Of a stretch of DNA of 64,000 nucleotides, positions 18,565 through 27,714 are shown piece after piece (position 1 is the first letter of the stretch; the number at the start of each line of letters is the position of its first letter). Source of the stretch: Jiangella ureilytica (GTDB taxonomy: Bacteria; Actinomycetota; Actinomycetes; Jiangellales; Jiangellaceae); contig NZ_SMKL01000007.1 in the NCBI RefSeq assembly GCF_004348545.1, forward strand, positions 1 to 64,000, written 5' to 3'. The position numbers were made by a program, and so were the translations under genes. The notes below the pieces were generated by a model. It had not been told where the DNA came from, did not search any database, and was given only the letters and a program-made list of their open reading frames with translations.

Positions 18565-19329
18565 TCAGCGCCGGCGTGCCGCGGGGTGCCGCCGGCCGAT
18601 GGCGCGCACCAGCCGGCGCGGCAGCCGCGGCAGGGCGGCGGCCGCGACCTTGTACACCGTCCCGGGGACCGAGACGGTCCTGCCCAGATCGAGGTCGCGC
18701 AGCGCGGCGTCGACCAGGGCGTCGGCCTCGAGCCACAGCCAGGACGGCAGCCCGGACATGTCGATCTGCGCGCGGTCGTGGAACTCGGTACGGACGAAGC
18801 CGGGCGCGAGCGCCATGATCCGCACGCCGGTGCCCTCGAGCTGCGGCGCCAGGCCCTCGCTGAACGCCGTCACCCACGCCTTGGCCGCGCTGTAGCTGCT
18901 GCGCGGCAGCCAGCCGGCGACAGAGCTCACGTTGACGACGGCGCCGTGGCCGCGCTCGATCATGCCGGGCAGCGCCGCGTGCGTCAGCCGCAGCACGGCC
19001 CGGATCAGCACGTCGACCAGGTACTCCTCGGCGGCGACGTCGTTGTCGAGGAAGGACTTCCCGAGCCCGAAGCCGGCATTGTTGACCACCAGGTCGACCG
19101 GGCGTTCGGTGGCGCGCAACCGCTTCTCGACCGCCTCGGTGTCGGTGGCGAGATCGGCCGGCAGCACCTCGGCGCCGACGCCGTAGGCGCCGCGCAGCTC
19201 GGCCGCGACCGACTCGAGCCGGCCCTCGTCGCGAGACACGAGGACCACGTCGTGGCCGCGCGCCGCGAGCGCGCGGGCGAAGGCCAGCCCGATGCCCGCG
19301 GTGGGGCCGGTGACGAGTGCCGTTGCCAT
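18565..19329 (-). CDS. Short-chain dehydrogenase/reductase
   Basis: About 254 residues, classical SDR. The cofactor motif is TGPTAGIGLAFARALAARG, followed by NNAG (NNAGFGLG) and the catalytic Ser-Tyr-Lys set: Ser in VSSVAGWL and YSAAK. The C-terminus is longer than in small SDRs and basic (RLPRRLVRAIGRRHPAARRR). The start is between 19341 and 19329; I prefer 19329 because the family opens directly with MATALVTG. Substrate unknown; the family includes steroid- and acyl-reducing enzymes. Confidence 0.88.
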   Translation of the reverse strand: MATALVTGPTAGIGLAFARALAARGHDVVLVSRDEGRLESVAAELRGAYGVGAEVLPADLATDTEAVEKRLRATERPVDLVVNNAGFGLGKSFLDNDVAAEEYLVDVLIRAVLRLTHAALPGMIERGHGAVVNVSSVAGWLPRSSYSAAKAWVTAFSEGLAPQLEGTGVRIMALAPGFVRTEFHDRAQIDMSGLPSWLWLEADALVDAALRDLDLGRTVSVPGTVYKVAAAALPRLPRRLVRAIGRRHPAARRR

Positions 19330-19470
19330 GGAGCCATCCATCCTCTACGTGTCGGGCCTTGCACGACACAGTCTGCTCTCTGTCCGCGTTCCGCTCTCGA
19401 CCGACGCCTCGCGCGGGCCACCGGCCCCTGGTCGTCGCCGGTGTGCAAGGCCCTCCACAGGCGCCGACGA

Positions 19471-19522
19471 TCACCATGTGAGACCGGGTGGTCGATTCGG
19501 CCGAACCGGACGATCATGGTGA
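19471..19522. repeat. Imperfect palindrome in divergent promoter region
   Basis: TCACCATG (19471-19478) and CATGGTGA (19515-19522) flank a segment that itself contains the perfect palindrome TTCGGCCGAA. It lies between the SDR and the serine hydrolase genes. It may be an operator or a member of a dispersed palindromic family (compare 1709-1755 and 43485-43566). Confidence 0.4.
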
Positions 19523-19557
19523 CACTTCGGGCATTGCGGTCGATAAGGTCATGATTC

Positions 19558-20997
19558 GTGAACGATCTTTCTCACACGGCCGTCGCCGACGCGGCCCGCT
19601 ACTTCGACACATGGGTGGCGTTCCGCCAGCAGTACGACCGCGTGCCGGGCATCCAGGCGGCCGTGCTGCACGAGGACAAGCTGCTGCTGTCCACCGCGTA
19701 CGGCTGCGCCGACGTCGAGCAGGGCACGGCGCTCACGCCGCAGCATCTGTTCCGCATCGCGTCGCACTCGAAGACGTTCACCGCCACCGCCGTCCTGCAG
19801 CTGGTCGAGCGCGACCAGCTGCGTCTGGACGACCGCGCCGGCCGGTGGCTGCCGTTCCTGCGCGGCACCGCGCTCGCGGGCGTGACGGTGCGCGAGCTGC
19901 TCGGCCACGGCGGCGGCGTCGTCCGCGACAGCGGCAACGGCGACTACTGGCAGCTGGCGCACGCGTTCCCCGACGAGGACCGACTGCGCGCCATCCTGCT
20001 CGACGACGGCGCCGGCGTGCTCCCCGCGAACGAGCGGTTCAAGTACTCCAACATCGGCTACTCGATGCTCGGCCTCATCGTCGCGGCGGCGGCGGACATG
20101 CCGTACGACGCGTTCGTGTGCGAGCACATCGTCGAGAAGCTGTCGCTGGAGAACACCGGCCCCGAGTACGACCCGGACCGCGCCGGCGACTACGCCACCG
20201 GCTACACCGCGCTCTCCTACGCCGACCACCGCATCCCCATCGACCACGTCGACACCGCCGCCATGGCCGCCGCCACCGGGTTCTTCAGCACCGCCGAGGA
20301 CCTCGTCCACTATGTGGCGGCGCACTTCCACGGCGACAGTCGGCTGGTCTCCGACGCGTCCAAGCGGCTCATGCAGCGGGCGGAGTGGAAGGTCGAGGGG
20401 CGCGGCGGCGCCGAGTACGGGCTGGGGTTCGGCCGGTCGATGATCGGCGACCGGCTGGTCTTCGGGCATGGCGGCGGCTACCCCGGGCACCTCACCCGCA
20501 CGTCGTTCGACCCCGTCGGGCGGCTGGCCGTCTCCGTGCTGACCAACGCCATCGACGGGCCGGCGGTGATGCTCGCGGAAGGGCTGATCCGGCTGGTGAA
20601 CCTCGCCGAGAGCGCCAGCCCGCTGCTGGAGCCGTCGCCGGTCGACCTGTCCCGGTTCACGGGGCGGTTCGCGACGATGTGGCGGGTCTTCGACGTGGTC
20701 GACCTCGCCGGGCGGCTCTACCTGCTGGACCCCACCGAGCGCGACCCGACCTCCGAGCCGGTGACGCTCGCCGTCGTCGACGACCACACGCTGCGCATCA
20801 GCGGCGGCACCGGCTACGCGCCGGTGGGCGAGCCGATCCGCTACGAGTTCGCCGTCGACGGCGTGGCGTCGGTGCAGGCCTTCGCCATGACGGCGCACCC
20901 GATCGACCGGGTGGCCCGCGCGGTGCGCACGCACGACCGCGTCTCACCGGGCACGCCGTTGCTCACGGATGGTGGCGGCGACGCTCCCGCGCGATGA
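19558..20997 (+). CDS. Serine hydrolase, class C beta-lactamase/D-Ala-D-Ala carboxypeptidase family
   Basis: 479 residues. The active-site motif SxxK is SHSK in FRIASHSKTFTATAVLQL, the second motif YxN is YSN in FKYSNIGYSMLG, and the third is HGG in VFGHGGGYPGH. No signal peptide is seen, so it may act in the cytoplasm as an esterase or peptidase like many actinobacterial members. After the lactamase fold (about 340 residues) a C-terminal beta-rich domain of about 110 residues follows. GTG start at 19558. Confidence 0.9.
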   Translation: MNDLSHTAVADAARYFDTWVAFRQQYDRVPGIQAAVLHEDKLLLSTAYGCADVEQGTALTPQHLFRIASHSKTFTATAVLQLVERDQLRLDDRAGRWLPFLRGTALAGVTVRELLGHGGGVVRDSGNGDYWQLAHAFPDEDRLRAILLDDGAGVLPANERFKYSNIGYSMLGLIVAAAADMPYDAFVCEHIVEKLSLENTGPEYDPDRAGDYATGYTALSYADHRIPIDHVDTAAMAAATGFFSTAEDLVHYVAAHFHGDSRLVSDASKRLMQRAEWKVEGRGGAEYGLGFGRSMIGDRLVFGHGGGYPGHLTRTSFDPVGRLAVSVLTNAIDGPAVMLAEGLIRLVNLAESASPLLEPSPVDLSRFTGRFATMWRVFDVVDLAGRLYLLDPTERDPTSEPVTLAVVDDHTLRISGGTGYAPVGEPIRYEFAVDGVASVQAFAMTAHPIDRVARAVRTHDRVSPGTPLLTDGGGDAPAR

Positions 20998-21052
20998 TCT
21001 CGCAGACGGCCCACAACAGGGGCAGGGCAAGGACGACGAGGGTGGAGGTCAT
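20963..21052 (-). CDS. Possible 29-residue single-helix membrane peptide
   Basis: Reads MTSTLVVLALPLLWAVCEII followed by the basic tail ARERRRHHP: one transmembrane helix with a positive C-terminus. The ATG lies 7 nt after the stop of the small cysteine protein upstream on the same strand, which would allow coupling. It has no clear Shine-Dalgarno of its own and overlaps the antisense end of the serine hydrolase gene by 35 nt. Plausible but unproven. Confidence 0.35.
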   Translation of the reverse strand: MTSTLVVLALPLLWAVCEIIARERRRHHP

Positions 21053-21059
21053 CGCTCAC

Positions 21060-21278
21060 TCACTCGGTTCGGGTCATGCCGTGGCTCCACTGGCCGGCCC
21101 ACGCCGCCGCGGGGCACGGCCAGGTCTCTCCGCACTCGCGGCACGACGACGACCGATGGGGCATCCAGCGGCGGCCCGGGACGTGGTCGCGCAGCAGCCG
21201 CGAGGCGTAGGCGTCCACCTCATCGGGCGACCAGTCGACGAGTCCGTACCCGTGCGCTCGCGCCGTGAAGCGGGCCAT
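21060..21278 (-). CDS. Small cysteine-rich protein beside the XRE-DUF397 pair
   Basis: 72 residues. The C-terminal half holds HRSSSCRECGETWPCPAAAWAG, with three cysteines arranged C-x2-C-x4-C that look like a small metal or redox site. Start ATG at 21278 follows GGAGGAG at very short spacing; the frame is open far upstream but without a ribosome site. It is divergent from the XRE regulator. Similar small proteins often accompany XRE-DUF397 pairs in actinobacteria (recollection, not checked). Function unknown. Confidence 0.65.
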   Translation of the reverse strand: MARFTARAHGYGLVDWSPDEVDAYASRLLRDHVPGRRWMPHRSSSCRECGETWPCPAAAWAGQWSHGMTRTE

Positions 21279-21521
21279 CTCTCCTCCGTCGTGCCGGGCC
21301 TCTGGAAGGGCCCGCGCGTGCGGTCTCGTCCGCGGCCGTCCACATGTGTCGCGGATCGGGGGCTGGCAGCGCTTCGCCACGGCTTGGATCAGCCGAAACG
21401 CTGCGCCGTAGCCCTTGGCGAAGTATCGTGCATGATCTGAGCCACCCGCGGGAACAATTCGGCTGTCACGCCCGCCACCTGTGACGCCGTCCGCGACTTT
21501 GTGACATTGCCTGGAGATGCC
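21279..21521. other. Divergent intergenic region, lower GC
   Basis: 243 nt between the small cysteine protein gene and the XRE regulator, with a GC content visibly below that of its neighbours. I see no further gene; it should hold the promoters for both directions. No clear palindromic operator was found. Confidence 0.5.
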
Positions 21522-22328
21522 GTGACAGACCATGATCCGGATTCCGCGGCCGCCTTTTTCGGTGGTGAGCTGGCGCGCGCGCGTCACCGCGCCGGCCTCA
21601 CCCAGGAACAGTTGGCCGAAAAGCTGAACTACTCGCGCGGGGCCGTGGCTAATGTGGAAACTGCGCAGCGGCCTCCGCAGCGAGAGTTCGCGGAACGATG
21701 CGACGAGATCCTGGGTACTGACGGCCTCCTCGTCCGAGCATGGAAGATGGTCAGCCGTGAGTCGGTGCCCGCGAAGTATCGAGGGTTCATCGAGGAGGAA
21801 GAACGGGCAAAGTCGATCCACACGTACGAGCAGACATTTCCGCCCGGACTCCTGCAGACACAGGCGTATGCACGCGAGCTCCTGGCGGGCGTCAGGATGG
21901 CCTATGACAACCACGTCGACACGCAGGTCGAAGCCCGAATGCGGCGGCAAGAGATCTTGCGTCGCGATGATCCACCGAGGCTACGAGCCGTGATCGACGA
22001 GGCCGCACTCCGCCGGATGATCGGCGGTTCGGACGTCATGCGTGATCAACTCCAGCACCTGCTCAAAATGGGCGAGATGCGGCATATCACCATCCAGGTG
22101 ATGCCCTTCGTCGCGGGAGCACATGCCGCGCTGAACGGACAAATGACGATCTTCGACCGCCTGAACGGGCAACCGGTGCTGTATTACGAAGGCCCCACCG
22201 GGGGTCATCTCATGACGGACAGCGGGGTCGTGGGAGATGCCGTGGACCGGATGGACGTGCTCCGGGCCCAGGCGTTGTCACCAGACGAATCGGCGGGCAC
22301 GATCCGCCACATCATGGAGGAATTATGA
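21522..22328 (+). CDS. XRE-family regulator with DUF5753 (Scr1-type)
   Basis: About 268 residues. N-terminal helix-turn-helix (FFGGELARARHRAGLTQEQLAEKLNYSRGAVANVETAQRPP), then a DUF5753 domain (YRGFIEEEERAKSIHTYEQTFPPGLLQTQAYARELL; later MPFVAGAHAALNGQMTIFDR). GTG at 21522 has GGAG about 6 nt upstream. It overlaps the DUF397 gene by 4 nt. In Streptomyces such pairs behave as regulator plus small partner, with the DUF397 protein often viewed as an antagonist. Its GC is lower than most genes here, hinting at an accessory locus. Confidence 0.92.
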   Translation: MTDHDPDSAAAFFGGELARARHRAGLTQEQLAEKLNYSRGAVANVETAQRPPQREFAERCDEILGTDGLLVRAWKMVSRESVPAKYRGFIEEEERAKSIHTYEQTFPPGLLQTQAYARELLAGVRMAYDNHVDTQVEARMRRQEILRRDDPPRLRAVIDEAALRRMIGGSDVMRDQLQHLLKMGEMRHITIQVMPFVAGAHAALNGQMTIFDRLNGQPVLYYEGPTGGHLMTDSGVVGDAVDRMDVLRAQALSPDESAGTIRHIMEEL

Positions 22329-22534
22329 GCGAGGTGTCGGAGCTGGCCGGCGCCGTGTGGCGCAAGTCCAGCTACAGCAACGGCGACGGCGGACAGTGTG
22401 TCGAGATCACGCCGTTGACGGACGGTGGCATGGCCGTGCGCGACAGCAAGAATCCCAACGGTGGCATTCTGAAGTTCACCGCTGGTGAGTGGTCGGCATT
22501 CGTGATGGGCGCGAAGGCCGGCGAGTTCGACTGA
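22325..22534 (+). CDS. DUF397 domain protein, partner of the XRE regulator
   Basis: 69 residues with the family signature WRKSSYSNGDGGQCVEI ... MAVRDSKNPNGGILKFTAGEWSAFV. DUF397 proteins are encoded next to DUF5753 regulators and are thought to bind or counteract them. Start ATG lies in the stop of the XRE gene (ATGA). A strong terminator follows 16 nt later. Confidence 0.93.
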   Translation: MSEVSELAGAVWRKSSYSNGDGGQCVEITPLTDGGMAVRDSKNPNGGILKFTAGEWSAFVMGAKAGEFD

Positions 22535-22550
22535 GACCGGACGAACCTCT

Positions 22551-22585
22551 GACCGCCCCCGCAGCCATCGGCAGCGGGGGCGGTC
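22551..22585. terminator. Strong hairpin terminator
   Basis: Perfect 12-bp stem (GACCGCCCCCGC at 22551-22562 and its complement at 22574-22585) with an 11-nt loop. It lies just after the DUF397 stop and before the co-directional siderophore-interacting protein gene. Confidence 0.88.
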
Positions 22586-22658
22586 TGCTTCCCCTCTCCC
22601 CTGTGGGACTCGCCGCCGTCTGTGATCTCGCGCTCGGCCGTGAGCCGGCGGGACGGGC

Positions 22659-23423
22659 ATGACCGCCCTGGCCGGACCCACGCGCGGGCCGTCGGGACGG
22701 CTGCGGATCACCGAGCTCACGCCGCTGACCCCGGCCATGCTGCGGCTGACGGCCGCGGTCGAGCAACCGCACCTGCCCCTCGATCCGGACTGCCCGAACC
22801 AGGTGCTGCGGCTGTCCCCGCCCGGCCCCGACACGGCCGCCGCGTCCGCCGTCGCCACGAGCGGGGCCCGGCCGGCCAGCCGCACCTACACGATCCGGCG
22901 GGCCGACCCGGCGTCCGGGCTGATCGACATCGACGTCGCCCTGCACGGCGACGGGCTGTTCGTTCGCTGGGTCCGCGGCGCGGCGCCCGGCGACCTGCTC
23001 GACTTCACCGGGCCGCGGCCGCACGCCGTCCCGTCGTTCGACGCCGACGCCGTGGTCATGGCGGCCGACGAGACCGGGCTGCCCGCCTTGGCCGCCGTCG
23101 TCGAGGCCGCCCCCGCGGGACTGGCCGTTCACGCCGTCGTCGAGGTGCCCGACGCCGCCGAGGAGCAACAGCTCACGAGTCCCGCGGACCTGCGGGTCAC
23201 CTGGCTGCACCGCGACGGCGCCCCGGCCGGGACGACCGGCGCCCTCGAGCGGGCGGTCCGGTCGCTCCCCTGGCCCGAAGGCGCCGTCGACGTCTGGATC
23301 GCCGGCGAGGCGGGCGAGGTGCGCGCGATCCGCCGGGTCGCCGTCGCCGAGCGCGACGTCGAGCGCCGGCGGATCCACGCGTTCGGCTACTGGCGCCTCG
23401 GCCGCGCCGGCTCCCCCGCCTGA
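22659..23423 (+). CDS. Siderophore-interacting protein (flavin-dependent ferric-siderophore reductase family)
   Basis: 254 residues with the SIP/ViuB layout: an N-terminal FAD-binding barrel with SRTYTIRR (the RxYT/S flavin motif) and a C-terminal NAD(P)-binding part with AADETGLPALAAVVE and VWIAGEAGEVRAIRR (the GE.GEV..IR signature). It reduces ferric siderophores to release iron in the cytoplasm. No siderophore synthesis or uptake gene is adjacent. It is convergent with clpB, 5 nt apart. Confidence 0.9.
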   Translation: MTALAGPTRGPSGRLRITELTPLTPAMLRLTAAVEQPHLPLDPDCPNQVLRLSPPGPDTAAASAVATSGARPASRTYTIRRADPASGLIDIDVALHGDGLFVRWVRGAAPGDLLDFTGPRPHAVPSFDADAVVMAADETGLPALAAVVEAAPAGLAVHAVVEVPDAAEEQQLTSPADLRVTWLHRDGAPAGTTGALERAVRSLPWPEGAVDVWIAGEAGEVRAIRRVAVAERDVERRRIHAFGYWRLGRAGSPA

Positions 23424-23428
23424 CGGCG

Positions 23429-26014
23429 TCAGGCGGAGCGGACGCTCAGCTTGTCGGCGCCCTCGTCGAGGTCGACGACGACGGTGTCGCCGTCGCGCAC
23501 CTCGCCGGCCAGGATCGCCTTCGCCAGCTGGTCGCCGATGGCCGTCTGCACCAGGCGGCGCAGCGGCCGGGCGCCGTAGACCGGGTCGTACCCCGTGAGC
23601 GCCAGCCACTCCTTCGCGCTGTCGGTGACCTGCAGCGCCAGCCGGCGGTCGGCGAGCCGCTGCGCGAGCCTGACGACCTGCAGGTCGACGATGCGGGCCA
23701 GCTCGTCGGTGCCGAGCGGCTCGAACATGACGATGTCGTCGATGCGGTTGAGGAACTCGGGCTTGAACGACGCCCGCACGACCTCCATGACGGCGTCGCG
23801 CTTGGACTTCTCGTCCAGCGACGGGTCGGCCAGGAACACCGAGCCGAGGTTCGACGTCAGGATGAGGATGACGTTGCGGAAGTCGACCGTGCGGCCCTGC
23901 CCGTCGGTCATGCGGCCGTCGTCGAGCACCTGCAGCAGGATGTCGAACACCTCGGGGTGCGCCTTCTCGACCTCGTCGAGCAGCACGACGGAGTACGGCC
24001 GGCGGCGGACCGCCTCGGTGAGCTGGCCGCCCTCTTCGTAGCCGATGTAGCCGGGCGGGGCGCCGACCAGCCGGGCGACGCTGTGCTTCTCGCCGTACTC
24101 GCTCATGTCGATGCGGACCATGGCCCGCTCGTCGTCGAAGAGGAACTCCGCGAGCGCCTTGGCCAGCTCGGTCTTGCCGACACCCGTCGGGCCGAGGAAC
24201 ACGAACGAGCCCGTGGGCCGGTCGGGGTCGGAGATGCCGGCGCGGGAGCGGCGGACGGCGTCGGACACCGCCGCCACCGCGGCGCGCTGGCCGACGACCC
24301 GGCTGCCCAGCTCGTCCTCCATGCGCAGCAGCTTCTCGGTCTCGCCCTCGAGCAGCCGGCCGGCGGGGATGCCGGTCCAGGCGGCCACGACGTCGGCGAC
24401 GTCGTCGGGCCCGACCTCCTCCTTGACCATGGTGGTCGCCGCCTGGGTCTCGGCGGCCTCGCTGGCGGCGGCGAGCTCCTTCTCGAGCTCCGGGATGCGG
24501 CCGTAGAGCAGCTCGCTGGCGCCGGCGAGGTCGCCCTCGCGCTGCGACCGCTCGGCCTGGCCGCGGAGCTCGTCGATCTGCTCCTTCAGCGCGCCGACGC
24601 GGTTGAGCCCGGCCTTCTCCTGCTCCCAGCGGGCCTCGAGGGCGCGCAGCTCCTCCTCGCGGTCGGCGAGCTCGGCGCGCAGCGAGGCCAGCCGCTCGCG
24701 GGAGGCGGCGTCGGACTCCTTGTCCAGCGCCAGCTCCTCCATCTTGAGGCGGTCGACCTGACGGCGCAGCGTGTCGATCTCGACCGGCGAGGAGTCGATC
24801 TCCATGCGCAGCCGGGAGGCGGCCTCGTCGACCAGGTCGATGGCCTTGTCGGGCAGCTGCCGGCCGGAGATGTAGCGGTGCGACAGGGTGGCGGCCGCGA
24901 CCAGCGCGGCGTCGGCGATCTGCACCTTGTGGTGCGCCTCGTAGCGCTCGCGGAGGCCACGCAGGATCGCGACGGTGTCCTCGACGCTGGGCTCGCCGAC
25001 GTAGACCTGCTGGAACCGGCGCTCGAGCGCGGCGTCCTTCTCGATGCGCTCGCGGTACTCGTCGAGCGTGGTGGCGCCGACCATGCGCAGCTCGCCGCGG
25101 GCCAGCATCGGCTTGAGCATGTTGCCGGCGTCCATCGCGGAGTCGCCGGTGGCGCCGGCGCCCACGACGGTGTGCAGCTCGTCGATGAACGTGACGACCT
25201 CGCCGTCGCTGGCCTTGATCTCGTCGAGAACGGCCTTGAGCCGCTCCTCGAACTCGCCTCGGTACTTCGCCCCGGCCAGCATGGCGCCGATGTCGAGCGC
25301 GACCAGCCGCTTGCCGCGCAGCGACTCCGGCACGTCGCCGGCCACGATGCGCTGGGCCAGCCCCTCGACGACGGCGGTCTTGCCGACGCCGGGCTCGCCG
25401 ATGAGCACGGGGTTGTTCTTCGTGCGCCGCGACAGCACCTGCACGACGCGGCGGATCTCGGAGTCGCGGCCGATGACGGGGTCGATCTTGCCCTCGCGGG
25501 CCCGCTCGGTGAGGTCGACGCCGTACTTGTTCAGCGCGTCATAGGTGCCCTCGGGGTCGGGGCTGGTGACGCGGGCGGAGCCGCGCACCTCGGTGAACGC
25601 CGCGCGCACCTTCTCGGCGGTGACGCCGTGCCCGGCCAGCAGGTCGCGCACCGGCGACGCCACGTGGGCCAGCCCCACGACGAGGTGCTCGGTGGAGACG
25701 TACTGGTCGTCGAGCTCGCGGGCGACCTCGCCGGCGTGCGACAGCACGGAGTAGGTGGTGCGGGCGAGGTTGGGCGACGCGACGGTGGACCCGGCCGCCT
25801 TGGGCAGCGCCTCGAACGCGGCATCGACGTCGCGGCGGACGGCTGCGAGGTCGGCCCCGGAGGCCTCGAGCAGCGAGCCGGTCAGGCCACCGGACTGGAT
25901 GAGGAGCGCCCGCAGGACGTGTACCGGCTCGACGGCCGGGTTGCCTGCCGTGGCCGCGCTGCGGACGGCGACGGACAGCGCCTCCTGCGCCTTGGTGGTG
26001 AGCTGGTCGTTCAT
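23429..26014 (-). CDS. clpB: ATP-dependent disaggregase ClpB
   Basis: 861 residues, full family length. N-terminal Clp_N repeats (residues 1-145), AAA domain 1 with Walker [14 protein letters not shown] near residue 205, a long coiled-coil M domain (about 400-525), AAA domain 2 with Walker [16 protein letters not shown] near 605, and a ClpB C-terminal domain. It works with DnaK-DnaJ-GrpE to resolubilise protein aggregates. A HAIR operator lies 44-72 nt upstream of the start, so HspR should repress it, as in other actinobacteria. Confidence 0.97.
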   Translation of the reverse strand: MNDQLTTKAQEALSVAVRSAATAGNPAVEPVHVLRALLIQSGGLTGSLLEASGADLAAVRRDVDAAFEALPKAAGSTVASPNLARTTYSVLSHAGEVARELDDQYVSTEHLVVGLAHVASPVRDLLAGHGVTAEKVRAAFTEVRGSARVTSPDPEGTYDALNKYGVDLTERAREGKIDPVIGRDSEIRRVVQVLSRRTKNNPVLIGEPGVGKTAVVEGLAQRIVAGDVPESLRGKRLVALDIGAMLAGAKYRGEFEERLKAVLDEIKASDGEVVTFIDELHTVVGAGATGDSAMDAGNMLKPMLARGELRMVGATTLDEYRERIEKDAALERRFQQVYVGEPSVEDTVAILRGLRERYEAHHKVQIADAALVAAATLSHRYISGRQLPDKAIDLVDEAASRLRMEIDSSPVEIDTLRRQVDRLKMEELALDKESDAASRERLASLRAELADREEELRALEARWEQEKAGLNRVGALKEQIDELRGQAERSQREGDLAGASELLYGRIPELEKELAAASEAAETQAATTMVKEEVGPDDVADVVAAWTGIPAGRLLEGETEKLLRMEDELGSRVVGQRAAVAAVSDAVRRSRAGISDPDRPTGSFVFLGPTGVGKTELAKALAEFLFDDERAMVRIDMSEYGEKHSVARLVGAPPGYIGYEEGGQLTEAVRRRPYSVVLLDEVEKAHPEVFDILLQVLDDGRMTDGQGRTVDFRNVILILTSNLGSVFLADPSLDEKSKRDAVMEVVRASFKPEFLNRIDDIVMFEPLGTDELARIVDLQVVRLAQRLADRRLALQVTDSAKEWLALTGYDPVYGARPLRRLVQTAIGDQLAKAILAGEVRDGDTVVVDLDEGADKLSVRSA

Positions 26015-26057
26015 CGATCTCCTCGGGTGCGTGGTCTCGTGATAGAGGCAACCGCCA

Positions 26058-26086
26058 CAGAGTTGAGCCTATTCCACTCAACTCTG
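26058..26086. promoter_or_regulatory. HAIR element (HspR operator) upstream of clpB
   Basis: Perfect 10-bp arms CAGAGTTGAG (26058-26067) and CTCAACTCTG (26077-26086) around a 9-nt centre. The core matches the HspR site (CTTGAGT-N7-ACTCAAG) as GTTGAGC-N7-ACTCAAC. It lies just upstream of clpB. Confidence 0.88.
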
Positions 26087-26244
26087 CGATTTCCACCCAG
26101 GAGAGTCGCACCACCGAGTGGCGATGGGGCCGAAGGTCTTTCCCTGATTCCTCGGTCCAGCGCACAGGGCGGCTGCGGAGCGCTCGCGATCCTCGCACGA
26201 CCCGACGTCGGGACAAGGACATGGGTCGGGGATGATGGGCGGCG

Positions 26245-26616
26245 ATGTCCGGTCCTCGCCTCGCGGCCGCGCTGGCCGCCGCCGCCCTCGTCGGCGCCGC
26301 CCTGTCCGCGTGCTCCGCGCTCGACGACCGGTCCGTGCCGGAGTCCGACCTCGAGACCGCCGTGAAGCAGCTCATGGAGGAGCAGTCCGGTCACCCGGTC
26401 GAGTCGGTGACCTGCGACGGCGACCTGCCCGGCGAGGTCGACGCGTCGGTGCGCTGCACGGCCACGGTCGACGGCGAGACCGTCGGGCTCACCGTCACCG
26501 CCACCGACGTCGACGGCAACGACGTCCGGTACGAGGTGCGCACCGACACCGCGACCCCGGCCCCCACGCCGCCGGCGACGCCACCGGGCGAACCCACCCC
26601 GTCACCGAGCAGCTGA
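26245..26616 (+). CDS. DUF4333 lipoprotein
   Basis: 123 residues. Lipoprotein signal (LAAALAAAALVGAALSAC; lipobox LSAC), then a DUF4333-type domain with one cysteine pair (VESVTCDGDLPGEVDASVRCTATVDGE) and a Pro/Thr-rich tail. Cell-surface protein of unknown role, common in actinobacteria. The last 15 nt overlap the convergent TetR gene. Confidence 0.85.
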   Translation: MSGPRLAAALAAAALVGAALSACSALDDRSVPESDLETAVKQLMEEQSGHPVESVTCDGDLPGEVDASVRCTATVDGETVGLTVTATDVDGNDVRYEVRTDTATPAPTPPATPPGEPTPSPSS

Positions 26617-27210
26617 CGCCGTCCAGCCGGTGACGTTGGCCCGCACGGCCGCCGCGAACACCGCGGCGGGGTCGCCCGCGCGCGGCGGCATGAACTCGCC
26701 GAGCTCGATCGAGACGAGCCCGTGCACGTTGGCCCAGAGCGCGGTGGCGATCGACTCCGGCGCCGGGGTGGCCGGGAAGGCGCCCGCGCGGACCGCCCGC
26801 CGGACCGCGTCGAGCAGCGGCTCGAACGTGCGCGCCCCGGTGCGCGCCGCGCGCCGGCCGACGTCGCCGGGCCGGAGCTCGTCGCCGAACATGACCCGGT
26901 AGCCGTAGGGATCGGCGAGCGCGTTCTCGCGGTAGGCGTGGCCGAGGCGCACGATGTCGTCGACCGGGTCGGCGCTGACGCCGACCGCGGCCAGCCGCCC
27001 GGCGAACCGGGCGAACACCCGCTCGTAGAGGGCCGTGACCAAGCCGGGCTTGCCGCCGAACAGGGAGTACACCGCCGCCGTGGACGTGCCGGCGTCGGCG
27101 GCCAGCGTGCGCAGGCTCAGCGCCGCCACGCCGCCGGACGACACCGTCTCGGCCGCCCGTTCGAGCAGCAGGTCGCGCAGCGCGTCGTCGTGCAAGCGAG
27201 GTCTACCCAC
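26602..27210 (-). CDS. TetR-family transcriptional repressor
   Basis: 202 residues: N-terminal helix-turn-helix (LLERAAETVSSGGVAALSLRTLAADAGTSTAAVYSLFGGKPGLVTALYERVF) and a TetR_C_13/WHG-like ligand domain (GYRVMFGDELRP). GTG at 27210. A 40-bp imperfect palindrome lies 8 nt upstream of its start, between it and the divergent membrane protein gene; it probably represses both. Confidence 0.93.
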   Translation of the reverse strand: MGRPRLHDDALRDLLLERAAETVSSGGVAALSLRTLAADAGTSTAAVYSLFGGKPGLVTALYERVFARFAGRLAAVGVSADPVDDIVRLGHAYRENALADPYGYRVMFGDELRPGDVGRRAARTGARTFEPLLDAVRRAVRAGAFPATPAPESIATALWANVHGLVSIELGEFMPPRAGDPAAVFAAAVRANVTGWTASAAR

Positions 27211-27217
27211 TTGACGA

Positions 27218-27257
27218 GAATAACCTGACGCTGTTTCATAACAGTGTTAGATTATTC
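27218..27257. promoter_or_regulatory. TetR operator (40-bp palindrome)
   Basis: Two 18-nt arms (27218-27235 and 27240-27257) that are complementary at 15 of 18 positions around a TCAT centre; the inner arm pair CTGTT/AACAG is perfect. It is AT-rich for this genome and fills the gap between the divergent TetR and membrane protein genes. Confidence 0.8.
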
Positions 27258-27284
27258 GCTCCACCCGTACGAGAGGTCACCGAC

Positions 27285-27695
27285 ATGCTCGAGCTCAGTA
27301 CGGAGGCCACCCGGCTGGCCGGTGTCCTCCTGCTCGCCGCCGTCACCATCGAGTCCGGCGGTTGGTACCTGACCCGCATCGCGCGCGGCAAGGTCCCGGC
27401 CACGGACTTCCAGCGCTCGTTCGCGCGGGCCGGGCACGGTCACGCGGGCATGTTCGTCACGCTGGGCCTGATCACGGCGATCCTCACCGACGCGACGTCG
27501 CTGGACGGGTTCGCGGCGTGGGTGGCCCGCAGCGGCGTGCCGATCGCCGCCATCGTCATGCCGGCCGGGTTCTTCTTCTCCTCGCTCGGGCCCGGGCGCA
27601 CGAGACCCAACCAGTTCATCTGGCTGGTCTGGATCGGCGCGCTGATCCTCGCCGCCGGCCTCGCCACCCTGGGCGTCGGCCTGCTGACGGCCTGA
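27285..27695 (+). CDS. Small integral membrane protein, likely TetR-controlled
   Basis: 136 residues with four predicted helices (about 8-27, 52-70, 82-100, 112-134). Starts MLELSTEATRLAGVLLLAAVTIESGGWYLTRI; a loop HGHAGMFV and FFFSSLGPGRTRPN follow. I do not recognise the family beyond conserved actinobacterial membrane protein. Start ATG 27285. Divergent from the TetR gene and downstream of the shared operator. Confidence 0.8.
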   Translation: MLELSTEATRLAGVLLLAAVTIESGGWYLTRIARGKVPATDFQRSFARAGHGHAGMFVTLGLITAILTDATSLDGFAAWVARSGVPIAAIVMPAGFFFSSLGPGRTRPNQFIWLVWIGALILAAGLATLGVGLLTA

Positions 27696-27714
27696 CGCCT
27701 CCGGCCGGGGGCGG

